DNA from: Nocardia anaemiae NBRC 100462
GTDB lineage: Bacteria; Actinomycetota; Actinomycetes; Mycobacteriales; Mycobacteriaceae
Direction of reading: 5' to 3'
Assembly (NCBI RefSeq): GCF_001612725.1
Contig: NZ_BDAZ01000060.1
Coordinates: forward strand, 1 to 64,000
Length of the DNA stretch: 64,000 nt
The position numbers and the translations under genes were made by a program. Under the pieces are notes generated by a model. The model ran no database searches. It was not told where the DNA came from and was given only the letters and a program-made list of their open reading frames with translations. Each line of letters starts with the position of its first letter. Positions within the stretch are counted from its first letter, which is position 1. Shown here piece by piece: positions 18,903 through 27,446 of this stretch.

Positions 18903-19382
18903 TCAGCGATATTCGTCGGTCAATTCCGGATAGTCGGCCCAGCTGGGAAGTGGGCGTCGGTCCAGGTAGGCGGTGAGGCGGTCCAGCAGATACTGCCAGC
19001 GCGGGCCGACTGCGCAGGCGTCGGCGGGGCAGATGTGGCGGCGGATCAGTTCGAGATTGGTGACGACGCCGACCTGGGTCATATGCAGTTCCAGGATGCC
19101 GCCGTCGATGTGGATCACCAGATCATGCGGTGCGCGGCAGTCTTCCACGCGGATCGCGATGGGGCCGGGGACGGGACCGTCGAACGGTTCGATGGTCAGG
19201 TTGCCATTACCGCCGGTGACCTTCCCGAACCAGCGATCCAATTGCCGGTGTTCGGCGCATGCGGACCATACGTCGAGTACGGGCATGCGGAACGACCGCA
19301 GAAAGTGCAGGAGCACCCGGCCCTCCTCGATCGCCCGATCGTGTTCGGGTCGTACCTCGCCGAGCATGGACATCGTGGTCAT
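18903..19382 (-). CDS. SRPBCC/START-like domain protein
   Basis: About 159 aa, start ATG 19382. The segment RMPVLDVWSACAEHRQLDRWFGKV matches the first helix-strand part of AHSA1/SRPBCC folds (W-A-x-T-x-x-x-x-L-x-x-W-F), followed by VEDCRAPHDLVIHI and a C-terminal helix ending in LLDRLTAYLD. These proteins bind small hydrophobic ligands or act as cyclases or chaperones. No enzyme motif is visible. An in-frame extension to 19439 is not conserved-looking. Confidence 0.7.
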   Translation of the reverse strand: MTTMSMLGEVRPEHDRAIEEGRVLLHFLRSFRMPVLDVWSACAEHRQLDRWFGKVTGGNGNLTIEPFDGPVPGPIAIRVEDCRAPHDLVIHIDGGILELHMTQVGVVTNLELIRRHICPADACAVGPRWQYLLDRLTAYLDRRPLPSWADYPELTDEYR

Positions 19383-19531
19383 AGCCGTGCCCTTTCGCCG
19401 CTGGTCACCGTATGTCCACTGTATTTCCTCGGTCACCACGCCGAATCCGATTCCCGGGAAGTGAGCTACCGCGTGTCGGATCCGTACTCGCCGATGCGAG
19501 GGGTTGGCGAGTCCCGCGCCGGTCAGGCAGG

Positions 19532-21706
19532 TCAGCGGGTGACCAGTTCGATGGCGGCGGATTCGATTCCGGGTTCGTCCAGGAGGACGGTAGTGGCCGC
19601 CGGTCCCAGCGGGATGAAGGAGTCTTCGCTGGTCACGCGGGATACGTGGCCGTCGAAACCGGCGTCGATCAGGGCGGCGCAGACGGATTCGGAGACGCCG
19701 CCGGTGTGCCGGGTTTCGTCGGCGATGAGGACTCGGCCGGTGGCGCGGGCGTGCTGGAGTAGGTCATCGGTCGGCAGCGGGGACAGCCAGCGCAGGTCGA
19801 GGACGCGGGCTCGGATGCCACGCGACGAGAGGCCTTGGGCTACCCGCAGACTCATGGGGACGCCGTTGGCGAAGGTGACGATGGTGAGGTCGGTGCCGTC
19901 GCCGTAACTGCGGGCCCGGCCGACGGCGACGTGATCGGTGTCGGAAGGTGTTGCCAGCCAGGCATTATCGCCGGAGTGGTGCAGATCTCGGGTGTGGTAG
20001 AGGGCGATGGGTTCGAGGTAGACGCAGACGCGGCCGTCGACGCGAGCGGCGCCGACGCAGGTGCGGAGCATCGCGGCGGCATCATCGGCGCGGGCGGGCG
20101 AGGCGATGATCAGGCCGGGGATATCGCGCAGTGCCGCAATGGAATTGTCGTTGTGGAAGTGGCCGCCGAACCCCTTCTGATAGCCATAACCGGCGATGCG
20201 GACGACCATCGGATTCCGGTATTGCCCCTGGGAGAAGTACGACAGGGTGGCGGCTTCCCCGCGCAACTGGTCGGCGGCATTGTGTACGTAGGCGAGATAC
20301 TGGATCTCCGGAATCGGCACGAATCCGGCGAGCCCGGCGCCCAACGCCGTGCCGAGCACGCTCTGTTCGTCGAGCAGCGTATCGAAGACCCGGCGCACTC
20401 CGAACTTTTTCTGCAAGCCCTTGGTGACGCCGTACACGCCACCCTTGCGCCCGACGTCTTCGCCGAACACCAGGATGTCGTTGTCCTGGTCGAGCAGCGC
20501 GGCGAGCGTCTGATTGATCGCCTGCGCCAATGTCACCGGATCACCTTGGGTAATCGCGTGTCCTCGACGCAACGCATCGGCTTGCACCAGGTCCGGTTGC
20601 AGTGGGGCCAACGGTGCCGTCACCGCAGCGGCAGAGGTCAATTTCGGTTCGTGGCATACGGATTCGGCCATGGCGGCGACTCGGCCACCGATATCGTCGT
20701 AGCGGGCGATGACTTCGGTCGGGGTGGCGACGCCGGAGGTGACCAAGAGGCGACCGGTTGCGGTCACCGGGTCGCGGCGCAGGTCGGCGGCGATATCGGT
20801 GCGGCTGCGGTAGCCGGATTCGACATCGGATCCGGCATGTCCCATGAGACGAACGGTGCTCAGATGGAGGAAGGCGGGTTTGCGCTGTTCGCGCACCCAG
20901 TCGACCGCCTGGGTCGCGGTTGTCGCGGCGTCGAGGAGATCGCAGCCGTCCGCGTCGAAATACTGCAGACCGAGGCGAATGCCGTAGGACTGTTCGATCC
21001 AACCCGGCGGGGTCGGGACGCTGATGCCGATGCCATTGTCCTCGCATACGAACAGCAGCGGCAGCGGAACCCCTTGGCGTGCAGTGTGAATCGCGGCATT
21101 GATGGCACCGGCGGCAGTCGAGTGATTGGCCGACGCGTCGCCGAAACTGCACAGCACCACCGAATCCGACGGCCATTCGCAGGCGACACCGAGCCGTGCC
21201 GCGCGTTCGATCGCGAAGGCGAGTCCGACGGCACGCGGCAGGTGTGAGGCGATGGTGGAGGTCTGTGGGATCACCGCAGCCGGTTTGCTGCCGAAAACCT
21301 TGTGTCGGCCGCCGGATATCGGTTCGGCGGCCGCCGCGACCACGCCGAGCAGCACATCCCTGATCGGGTCCAGACCGGGCACTTGCCTGGCCCGGTGCAC
21401 GAAGAATGCCCCCGAGCGATAGTGCAGCAGCGCTGGATCGGTGCGGCGCAGGGCCGCCGCCACCGTCGCATTGCCCTCGTGCCCGGATGACCCGATGCTG
21501 TAGTAGCCGCGCTTCGCACTGCCCAGCCGGCGCGCCGCCAGATCGAGATGTCTACTGGTCGCCTGTGATTCGAACAGCTCCAGGCATTGGGCTCCGGTGA
21601 GCCCGACACCCTCGAGCGGCTGCTCGACGGGACGGCTCGGTCGCGGCTCCAGCGCCGATAGTTCGGCCCGGAACCGTTCATCAAGATCGACTCGCTGTTC
21701 GGTCAC
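19532..21706 (-). CDS. Fused 2-oxoacid dehydrogenase E1 (alpha-beta), thiamine-diphosphate enzyme
   Basis: 724 aa, start GTG 21706. Residues 1-350 are the E1 alpha half with the ThDP motif GDASANHS...EDN (the GDG-x-N class). Residues 385-724 are the E1 beta half (LVFGEDVGRKGGVYGVTKGL, FVPIPEIQYLAYVHNAADQL, RIAGYGYQKGFGGHFHNDNS). It would decarboxylate a 2-oxo acid and hand the acyl group to a lipoyl E2. No E2 or E3 gene is near, so it either uses a remote E2 or has a stand-alone role. Branched-chain-like rather than pyruvate-specific is a guess. Confidence 0.85.
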   Translation of the reverse strand: MTEQRVDLDERFRAELSALEPRPSRPVEQPLEGVGLTGAQCLELFESQATSRHLDLAARRLGSAKRGYYSIGSSGHEGNATVAAALRRTDPALLHYRSGAFFVHRARQVPGLDPIRDVLLGVVAAAAEPISGGRHKVFGSKPAAVIPQTSTIASHLPRAVGLAFAIERAARLGVACEWPSDSVVLCSFGDASANHSTAAGAINAAIHTARQGVPLPLLFVCEDNGIGISVPTPPGWIEQSYGIRLGLQYFDADGCDLLDAATTATQAVDWVREQRKPAFLHLSTVRLMGHAGSDVESGYRSRTDIAADLRRDPVTATGRLLVTSGVATPTEVIARYDDIGGRVAAMAESVCHEPKLTSAAAVTAPLAPLQPDLVQADALRRGHAITQGDPVTLAQAINQTLAALLDQDNDILVFGEDVGRKGGVYGVTKGLQKKFGVRRVFDTLLDEQSVLGTALGAGLAGFVPIPEIQYLAYVHNAADQLRGEAATLSYFSQGQYRNPMVVRIAGYGYQKGFGGHFHNDNSIAALRDIPGLIIASPARADDAAAMLRTCVGAARVDGRVCVYLEPIALYHTRDLHHSGDNAWLATPSDTDHVAVGRARSYGDGTDLTIVTFANGVPMSLRVAQGLSSRGIRARVLDLRWLSPLPTDDLLQHARATGRVLIADETRHTGGVSESVCAALIDAGFDGHVSRVTSEDSFIPLGPAATTVLLDEPGIESAAIELVTR

Positions 21707-21855
21707 GCTGTGATCATCTCCGACGGATGCCGCTCCGAGGGCCCGATTTCGGTGCGATTTCCGAAAGTATTCTGATCAACGCGGTAGTTGCGAGAAACTT
21801 CTCCGAGTACCCGGTGACCAATCGCGGATTTCATCGGCCGCAGTCAGACGCGGCA

Positions 21856-22209
21856 TCAGCGTGAGTGCTCGGTCTCCTCGATTGTCCGCCGCAGCAGCTC
21901 GCGAGCGGCATCGAGCTCAACGGCCCGACGATCAAGCTCCGCCAGCCGCTCCCGCAGCGCGGGCAGTACGCCAGAACAGGCCCGCAACGCACCATCGTCG
22001 ACCGCGCACGGCAGCAGCTGCCCGATCACCCGGGTCGAGAGTCCCGCCGCGAGCAAAGCGCGAATCTGCCCGACACGCCGCTCGGCATCGGCGTCGTACT
22101 CGCGATACCCATTGTGGCGGCGTTCGGCCGACAGCAGCCCGACCCGCTCGTAATAGCGCAGCAGCCGCTCGCTGGTGCGGGTACGGCTGGCCAGCTCACC
22201 GATCAGCAT
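21856..22209 (-). CDS. MerR-family transcriptional regulator
   Basis: 117 aa. The N-terminal winged helix (MLIGELASRTRTSERLLRYYE) is followed by the RHNGYREYD motif and a long dimerisation helix (LPALRERLAELDRRAVELDAARELL). No metal-binding Cys cluster is seen at the C-terminus; a lone Cys pair (PCAVDDGALRAC) lies mid-protein. Divergent from the amidohydrolase gene, which it probably controls. Confidence 0.88.
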   Translation of the reverse strand: MLIGELASRTRTSERLLRYYERVGLLSAERRHNGYREYDADAERRVGQIRALLAAGLSTRVIGQLLPCAVDDGALRACSGVLPALRERLAELDRRAVELDAARELLRRTIEETEHSR

Positions 22210-22212
22210 GAT

Positions 22213-22242
22213 TTGACCTTCCCATGGTGTCAGGGATCAACA
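22213..22242 (+). promoter_or_regulatory. Probable MerR-type promoter/operator
   Basis: TTGACC (22213-22218) and TCAACA (22237-22242) are separated by 18 bp, longer than the normal 17 and typical of MerR-controlled promoters. The spacer contains imperfect dyad symmetry (CTTCCC against CAGGGA). It lies directly after the MerR start codon and before the amidohydrolase RBS. Confidence 0.4.
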
Positions 22243-22277
22243 CTCGGGTCGGTAACTCGATTCCGCCAGGAGAAACG

Positions 22278-23048
22278 TTGATCATCGACGCACACAGCCA
22301 CGTCCACGACCCGCTCACCGACCATATCGCGCTGCTCGACGAGGCGGGCGTGGACAAGACCATCCTCTTCATGACCCGACCGCATCCCGAGCGGGCCGCA
22401 ACCCTCACCGAACTCCGCGCGGAGATGGACCTGCTGACTCGGGCACTTGCCGGTGGCGGTGCACTCGGCCGCGAAACGGCTCGGCGCGAACTAGACGCCG
22501 CACTCGCCGCCCACCCGGACCGCTTCATCGGCTTCGCCTCGGTGCCGCTCGACGCACCCGACGCCGAAGCGATCGTCGAATGCGAGGTAGTCGGGCGCGG
22601 TCTGCGCGGCATCGGAGAGTTGACCCCGCCGCCCGGCCGAGCCGCTCTCGTCGAGCCGGTACTCCGTGCCGCGACCGACCACGGTGGACTCCCTGTCGTC
22701 GTCCACGGCGCCGCGCCCACGACCGCCGCCGACCTGCGCACCCTGACCGACCTCGCGCGCCGCTACCCTCGCGTACCCCTGGTGGTCTCCCAGCTCGGCG
22801 GAGCGCACTGGATGGAAGCGATCGAACTGGTCCGCGATACGCCGAATATGTATCTCGAACTGTCCACTGCCAGTATCGTTTTCGCGGTCCGCCTAGCCAT
22901 AGCCGAAATTCCCGAGCGCACCCTCTTCGGCTCGGACGCGCCCTACGGCGACCCGGTCATCGCACGCACGATCGTCGAACGCGCCACCCGCTCACCACAC
23001 GTGCGCGAACTGGTCCTCGGCGCGACGGCGCGGCAGCTGCTGAGTTAG
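22278..23048 (+). CDS. Amidohydrolase family (TIM-barrel) metal-dependent hydrolase
   Basis: About 256 aa. The N-terminus IIDAHSHVHDPL carries the HxH metal motif, VVVHGAAPTTA and VVSQLGGAHW continue the barrel, and GSDAPYGDP supplies the last Asp. This is the amidohydrolase_2 (PF04909-like) group, which includes decarboxylases and lactonases. TTG 22278 is preferred: AGGAG lies 5 nt upstream, whereas ATG 22224 would lie within the MerR promoter. The 3' end overlaps convergent pgl by 4 nt. Substrate unknown. Confidence 0.8.
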   Translation: MIIDAHSHVHDPLTDHIALLDEAGVDKTILFMTRPHPERAATLTELRAEMDLLTRALAGGGALGRETARRELDAALAAHPDRFIGFASVPLDAPDAEAIVECEVVGRGLRGIGELTPPPGRAALVEPVLRAATDHGGLPVVVHGAAPTTAADLRTLTDLARRYPRVPLVVSQLGGAHWMEAIELVRDTPNMYLELSTASIVFAVRLAIAEIPERTLFGSDAPYGDPVIARTIVERATRSPHVRELVLGATARQLLS

Positions 23049-23806
23049 CTCGCGGCATCCGGCAATGCCGCGGCGGCGTCCCGGTCCAACAGCCACGCAG
23101 TGGTTTCCGACCCGACGGCGCCCGCCGCGGGAATCTCCACCGGATCCGCACCCGCCACCGCCGCGGCAACGGCTTCGGCCTTGGCCGCACCGCCGACGAC
23201 CAGCACGACATGGCGACTGCGCCGCACGGCGGGCAGCGTCAGCGTGACCCGCACCGGCGGCGGCTTCGGCGAATCCGATACCGCGACAACGAGTTCGTGC
23301 TGTTCGCGCACCGCATCGGTATGCGGGAACAGCGAATTCACATGCCCCTCGCCACCCATGCCGAGTAGATGCAGATCGAAGGCTCCGTGCTCCGCCAAGT
23401 GGGCGTGCACCGCCGCCGCGTACTCCGCGGCGGCCTCGACCGGATCCGGATATTCACCATCGGAGGTGGCGACCGGATGCACCCGCGACGGATCCACCGG
23501 CACATGATCCAGCAGCGCCTGCCGCGCCTGCAGATCATTGCGCTCGGAATCACCCGCGGGCACGAATCGCTCGTCACCCCAGAACACATCGAGCCGCGAC
23601 CAGTCGATATCGCCGGGTGTCTTGCGGACCGATTCCAACAGTCCGATCCCGGTTCCGCCGCCGGTCAACACCACCGATGCGGAGCCACGCGCCGCCTGCG
23701 CGGCCACCACGATCGCGACGAATCGCGCGGCCGCCGCGGCAATCAAGGAGTCGGTGTCGTCGTGCACCTCGACGGTGTTCGCGGGGGAGTTCGCGCGCTC
23801 ACTCAT
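23045..23806 (-). CDS. pgl: 6-phosphogluconolactonase
   Basis: Hydrolyses 6-phosphoglucono-lactone, the second step of the oxidative pentose-phosphate pathway. 253 aa. LTGGGTGIGLLE, WGDERFVPAGDSERN and LLGMGGEGHVNSLFP are the DevB/Pgl signatures. AAGGTG lies 5 nt before the ATG. Last gene of tkt-tal-zwf-opcA-pgl; its start overlaps the end of opcA by 8 nt. Confidence 0.95.
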   Translation of the reverse strand: MSERANSPANTVEVHDDTDSLIAAAAARFVAIVVAAQAARGSASVVLTGGGTGIGLLESVRKTPGDIDWSRLDVFWGDERFVPAGDSERNDLQARQALLDHVPVDPSRVHPVATSDGEYPDPVEAAAEYAAAVHAHLAEHGAFDLHLLGMGGEGHVNSLFPHTDAVREQHELVVAVSDSPKPPPVRVTLTLPAVRRSRHVVLVVGGAAKAEAVAAAVAGADPVEIPAAGAVGSETTAWLLDRDAAAALPDAAS

Positions 23807-24707
23807 AGGTCACCTTTTCGATTCCGGCGAGCGCCTCGGCATAGATCTCGTCGGCATCCAGCCGTCGCAGTTCCTCGGCGAGGCAGTCACGAGTTTCCCG
23901 GCGCGCCAATGCGATTCGCTGATCCGGGTCACCGGTGCGGGTCAGTGTCGCGGTGCGCCCGGTCTGTGGCCGCTCGATGGCGATCGACACAGTCGAGCGA
24001 TGCACCTCCACACGCAAGGCGCCCGAGCGACGCCGCACCGGACAGTCGAGCCGGGCGGCCAGCCAGCCCGCGAGCATATCCAGCGCGGGTTCGTCGCGCA
24101 GTCCGGAGACGGTCACCGACTCCACCGGCTCGAACGGCGGTTCGTCCATGGCGGCCGCCAGCAGCGCACGCCAGTAGGTGATGCGACTCCACGCCAGATC
24201 GGTATCACCGGAGGCGTAGGAGCCGAGCCGCTTCTTGATCGTCGCCTGCGGATCGGCCGCGAAGGTGGCGTCGGTGATGCGGCGAGTCGCCAAGCGCCCC
24301 ACCGAATCCTTGGACGGGAACTCCGGGGCTCCGCGCGGCCACCAGGCCACCACCGGGGTATCGGGCAGCAGGAAGGGGATGACGACACTGCTCTCGTGGT
24401 TGATCAGATCACCCTGCAGCCGCAGCACTATCACCTCGGCCGCACCCGCATCACCGCCGACGCGGATCTGAGCATCGAGTCGGGTCTCGGCCTCGCGGTC
24501 ACCGCGCGCCAAAACGACAACGCGACAGGGATGTTCGCGGCTGGCGTCATTGGCGGCGTCGATGGCGTCCTCGGCCTCGGAGCTGTCCAGCGTGCACACG
24601 ACCAGCGTCAGCACCCGGCCCATGGTGATCACGCCATTGCTCTCCCGAAGCCGCACCAGACGTTTGGTGACCTCGGAGGTGGTGGTTTGCGGCATATCGA
24701 CGATCAT
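23799..24707 (-). CDS. opcA: Glucose-6-phosphate dehydrogenase assembly protein OpcA
   Basis: 302 aa. OpcA binds and activates glucose-6-phosphate dehydrogenase in cyanobacteria and actinobacteria. Start MIVDMPQTTTSEVTKRL matches the family N-terminus, and the start codon overlaps the zwf stop (ATGA). PDTPVVAWWPRGAPEFPS is a conserved central segment. The order zwf-opcA-pgl is usual for this phylum. Confidence 0.93.
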   Translation of the reverse strand: MIVDMPQTTTSEVTKRLVRLRESNGVITMGRVLTLVVCTLDSSEAEDAIDAANDASREHPCRVVVLARGDREAETRLDAQIRVGGDAGAAEVIVLRLQGDLINHESSVVIPFLLPDTPVVAWWPRGAPEFPSKDSVGRLATRRITDATFAADPQATIKKRLGSYASGDTDLAWSRITYWRALLAAAMDEPPFEPVESVTVSGLRDEPALDMLAGWLAARLDCPVRRRSGALRVEVHRSTVSIAIERPQTGRTATLTRTGDPDQRIALARRETRDCLAEELRRLDADEIYAEALAGIEKVTYE

Positions 24708-26305
24708 GGCCGCCGCCATTCGCGCCCGGTCCGGGCCAACATCTCATCGGCGGAGGCTGGACCCCAGGTCCCCGCCTCGTACTGTTCGGGCTTACCGTCG
24801 GCGGCGCTGTTCTCACCCACCCCGTCGGCTCCGCCTCCTACCATCCCCCAGTGCTCGAGCACCGGATCCAGGATGCGCCAGGACAATTCGACCTCCGCGT
24901 TCACCGGGAACAGGGACGGCACCCCGAGCAGCACATCGAGGATCAGGCGTTCGTAGGCCTCGGGGGAGGATTCGGTGAACGCCTCGCCGTAGCTGAAATC
25001 CATATTGACGTCGCGCACTTCCATGCTCGACCCCGGCACCTTCGAACCGAACCGGGTGGTAATGCCCTCATCGGGCTGCACCCGGATGACCAGTGCGTTC
25101 TGCCCGAGATCCTCGGTCATGGTCTGATCGAACGGCAGATGCGGCGCCCGCTTGAACACCACCGCGATCTCGGTCACCCTGCGGCCGAGGCGTTTTCCGG
25201 TGCGCAGGTAGAACGGCACGCCCGCCCAGCGTCGGGTGTCGACCTCGAGGGTGATCGCCGCGTAGGTCTCGGTGCGCGATTGCGGGTCGAAACCCTCCTC
25301 GTCGAGCAGTCCGACCACATGCTCGCCGCCCTGCCAACCCTCCGCGTACTGTCCGCGCGCGGTGGTTTCATCGAGCGGCTCGACGAGTTTGGTCGCCGAG
25401 AGCACCTTGATCTTCTCCGCCTGCAGCTGCTTGGGCTCGAAGCTGATCGGCTCCTCCATGGCGGTCAGCGCGAGCAATTGCAGCAGGTGGTTCTGGATGA
25501 CATCGCGGGCCGCGCCGATACCGTCGTAATAGCCCGCGCGCCCGCCCAATCCGATGTCCTCGGCCATGGTGATCTGCACATGGTCGACGTAATTGGCATT
25601 CCAGATCGGTTCGTAGAGCTGGTTGGCGAAGCGCAGTGCCAGGATGTTCTGCACCGTCTCCTTGCCGAGATAGTGATCGATGCGGAATACCGTCTCCTCC
25701 GGGAACACCCGGTTGACCAAGGCATTCAGCTCGTGTGCGCTGTCCAGATCGTGGCCGAACGGCTTCTCGATCACCACCCGGCGCCACGGCTTGCGGCCCT
25801 CGCCATTCGTTTTCGTCGGCTGGGCCAGTTTGTGCTCGGAGAGCTGATCGAGCACCACCGGGAACATATTCGGCGGAATCGACAGGTAGAAGGCGTGATT
25901 GCCGCCGGTGCCGCGATCCTTGTCCAGCTTCGCCAGCACATCGGCGAGTTTGGCGAAGGCGGAATCGTCGTCGAAGGAGCCCTGCACGAAACGGATGCCC
26001 TCGGCCAGGTGATCCCAGACCTCCTGCCGAAATGGCGTGCGCGCGTGCGCTTTCACCGCGTCGAGCACGACGTTCGCGAAGTCCTCGTCCGCATAGTCCC
26101 GGCGCGCGAAGCCGACCAGTGCGAAGCCCGGGGGCAGCAGCCCCCGGTTCGACAGATCGTAGATGGCCGGCATCAGTTTCTTCCGGGACAGATCGCCAGT
26201 GACGCCGAAGATCACCATGCTGCACGGTCCCGCGATGCGGGGAACCCGCTTATCCCGCTCGTCGCGCAGCGGGTTCTTCCAGGTATTGGTCTGAGTGCCG
26301 GCCAT
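24704..26305 (-). CDS. zwf: Glucose-6-phosphate dehydrogenase
   Basis: Oxidises glucose 6-phosphate to 6-phosphogluconolactone with NADP. 533 aa. The Rossmann motif is VIFGVTGDLSRKKLMP and the active-site signature is RIDHYLGKE. The start is MAGTQTNTWKNPLRD at ATG 26305, 4 nt after tal, with GGAGA upstream. A longer in-frame extension runs antisense to nothing known but overlaps tal and is rejected. Confidence 0.96.
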   Translation of the reverse strand: MAGTQTNTWKNPLRDERDKRVPRIAGPCSMVIFGVTGDLSRKKLMPAIYDLSNRGLLPPGFALVGFARRDYADEDFANVVLDAVKAHARTPFRQEVWDHLAEGIRFVQGSFDDDSAFAKLADVLAKLDKDRGTGGNHAFYLSIPPNMFPVVLDQLSEHKLAQPTKTNGEGRKPWRRVVIEKPFGHDLDSAHELNALVNRVFPEETVFRIDHYLGKETVQNILALRFANQLYEPIWNANYVDHVQITMAEDIGLGGRAGYYDGIGAARDVIQNHLLQLLALTAMEEPISFEPKQLQAEKIKVLSATKLVEPLDETTARGQYAEGWQGGEHVVGLLDEEGFDPQSRTETYAAITLEVDTRRWAGVPFYLRTGKRLGRRVTEIAVVFKRAPHLPFDQTMTEDLGQNALVIRVQPDEGITTRFGSKVPGSSMEVRDVNMDFSYGEAFTESSPEAYERLILDVLLGVPSLFPVNAEVELSWRILDPVLEHWGMVGGGADGVGENSAADGKPEQYEAGTWGPASADEMLARTGREWRRP

Positions 26306-26309
26306 CGGG

Positions 26310-27440
26310 TCAGTTATCTCCGGTCTTGGCCAGTTCGCCTGCCGTGGCGGAAAGCAGCTCCTCCCACGACTTCTCGAACTTCTCCACACCCTCGCGCTCG
26401 AGTACCTCGAATACGTCGTCGAGGTCGATGCCGACCGCGGTGAGCTTGTCGAACACATCCTGCGCGGCCGCGGCGGTACCGCTGACGGCGTCGCCACGGA
26501 TCTCGCCGTGATCGGCGACCGCCTCGAGGGTCTTCTCCGGCAGCGTGTTCACCGTATTCGGCGCCACCAGCTCGGTGACATACAGCGTGTCCGAGTACTC
26601 CGGATTCTTCACACCGGTCGAAGCCCACAGCGGCCGTTGCCGATTCGCACCGGAGGCGGCCAGATGGTTGTAGGTCGAGGTGTGCGCACCGCCGTCGAAG
26701 ACATCCTGGTATTCGGCGTAGGCCAGGCGCGCGTTGGCGACACCCGCCTGTCCGCGCAGTGCCAGCGCCTCCGGCGTGCCGATCGCCTCCAGCCGCTTAT
26801 CGATCTCGGTGTCCACCCGGGAGACGAAGAACGAAGCGACCGAATGGATCTTGGCAAGATCGTGGCTGGCACCCTTGGCATTGCGCAGACCGTCGAGGTA
26901 AGCGCCCATCACCTCGCGGTAGCGCTTGACCGAGAAGATCAGGGTGACGTTGACGCTGATGCCCTCCGCGATCACCCGGGTGATCGCGGGCAGGCCAGCC
27001 TCGGTGGCCGGAATCTTGATGAACAGGTTGGGCCGGTCCACCGTCTTCCACAGGTCGATGGCCTGCGCGACCGTCTGCTCGGCGTCGAATGCCAGGCGCG
27101 GGTCGACCTCGATGGAGACCCGGCCGTCGACACCGTTGCTGGCCTCGTATACCCCGGCCAGTACATCGCAGGCCGCACGCACATCGTCGGTGGTGATGGT
27201 CCGGATCGCGGAATCCACATCCGCGCCTTGGGCCGCAAGCTCTTTCACCTGACCGTCGTAGGCATGACCCTGACTCAGGGCGCCCTGGAAGATGGTCGGA
27301 TTGGTGGTGACGCCGACGACGCTGCGGGTTTCGATGAGCTCGGCCAGGTTGCCGGACTGGATCCGGTCCCGCGACAGATCATCGAGCCACACCGAGACGC
27401 CCGCGGCGGAGAGGGCGGCGAGGTTTTCGTTCTGTGCCAT
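26310..27440 (-). CDS. tal: Transaldolase
   Basis: 376 aa, the longer actinobacterial type. Transfers a dihydroxyacetone unit between sugar phosphates in the non-oxidative pentose-phosphate branch. The N-terminal SVWLDDLSRDRI, GVTTNPTIFQ and the Schiff-base lysine segment FIKIPATEAGLPAI are present. AAGGGA, in the end of tkt, serves as RBS before ATG 27440. Confidence 0.96.
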   Translation of the reverse strand: MAQNENLAALSAAGVSVWLDDLSRDRIQSGNLAELIETRSVVGVTTNPTIFQGALSQGHAYDGQVKELAAQGADVDSAIRTITTDDVRAACDVLAGVYEASNGVDGRVSIEVDPRLAFDAEQTVAQAIDLWKTVDRPNLFIKIPATEAGLPAITRVIAEGISVNVTLIFSVKRYREVMGAYLDGLRNAKGASHDLAKIHSVASFFVSRVDTEIDKRLEAIGTPEALALRGQAGVANARLAYAEYQDVFDGGAHTSTYNHLAASGANRQRPLWASTGVKNPEYSDTLYVTELVAPNTVNTLPEKTLEAVADHGEIRGDAVSGTAAAAQDVFDKLTAVGIDLDDVFEVLEREGVEKFEKSWEELLSATAGELAKTGDN

Positions 27441-27446
27441 GAGCTC

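Noticed and set aside
24851..26443. 530-codon forward frame antisense to zwf
   Set aside because: Shadow; composition is repetitive Arg/His/Gln and no motif is seen.
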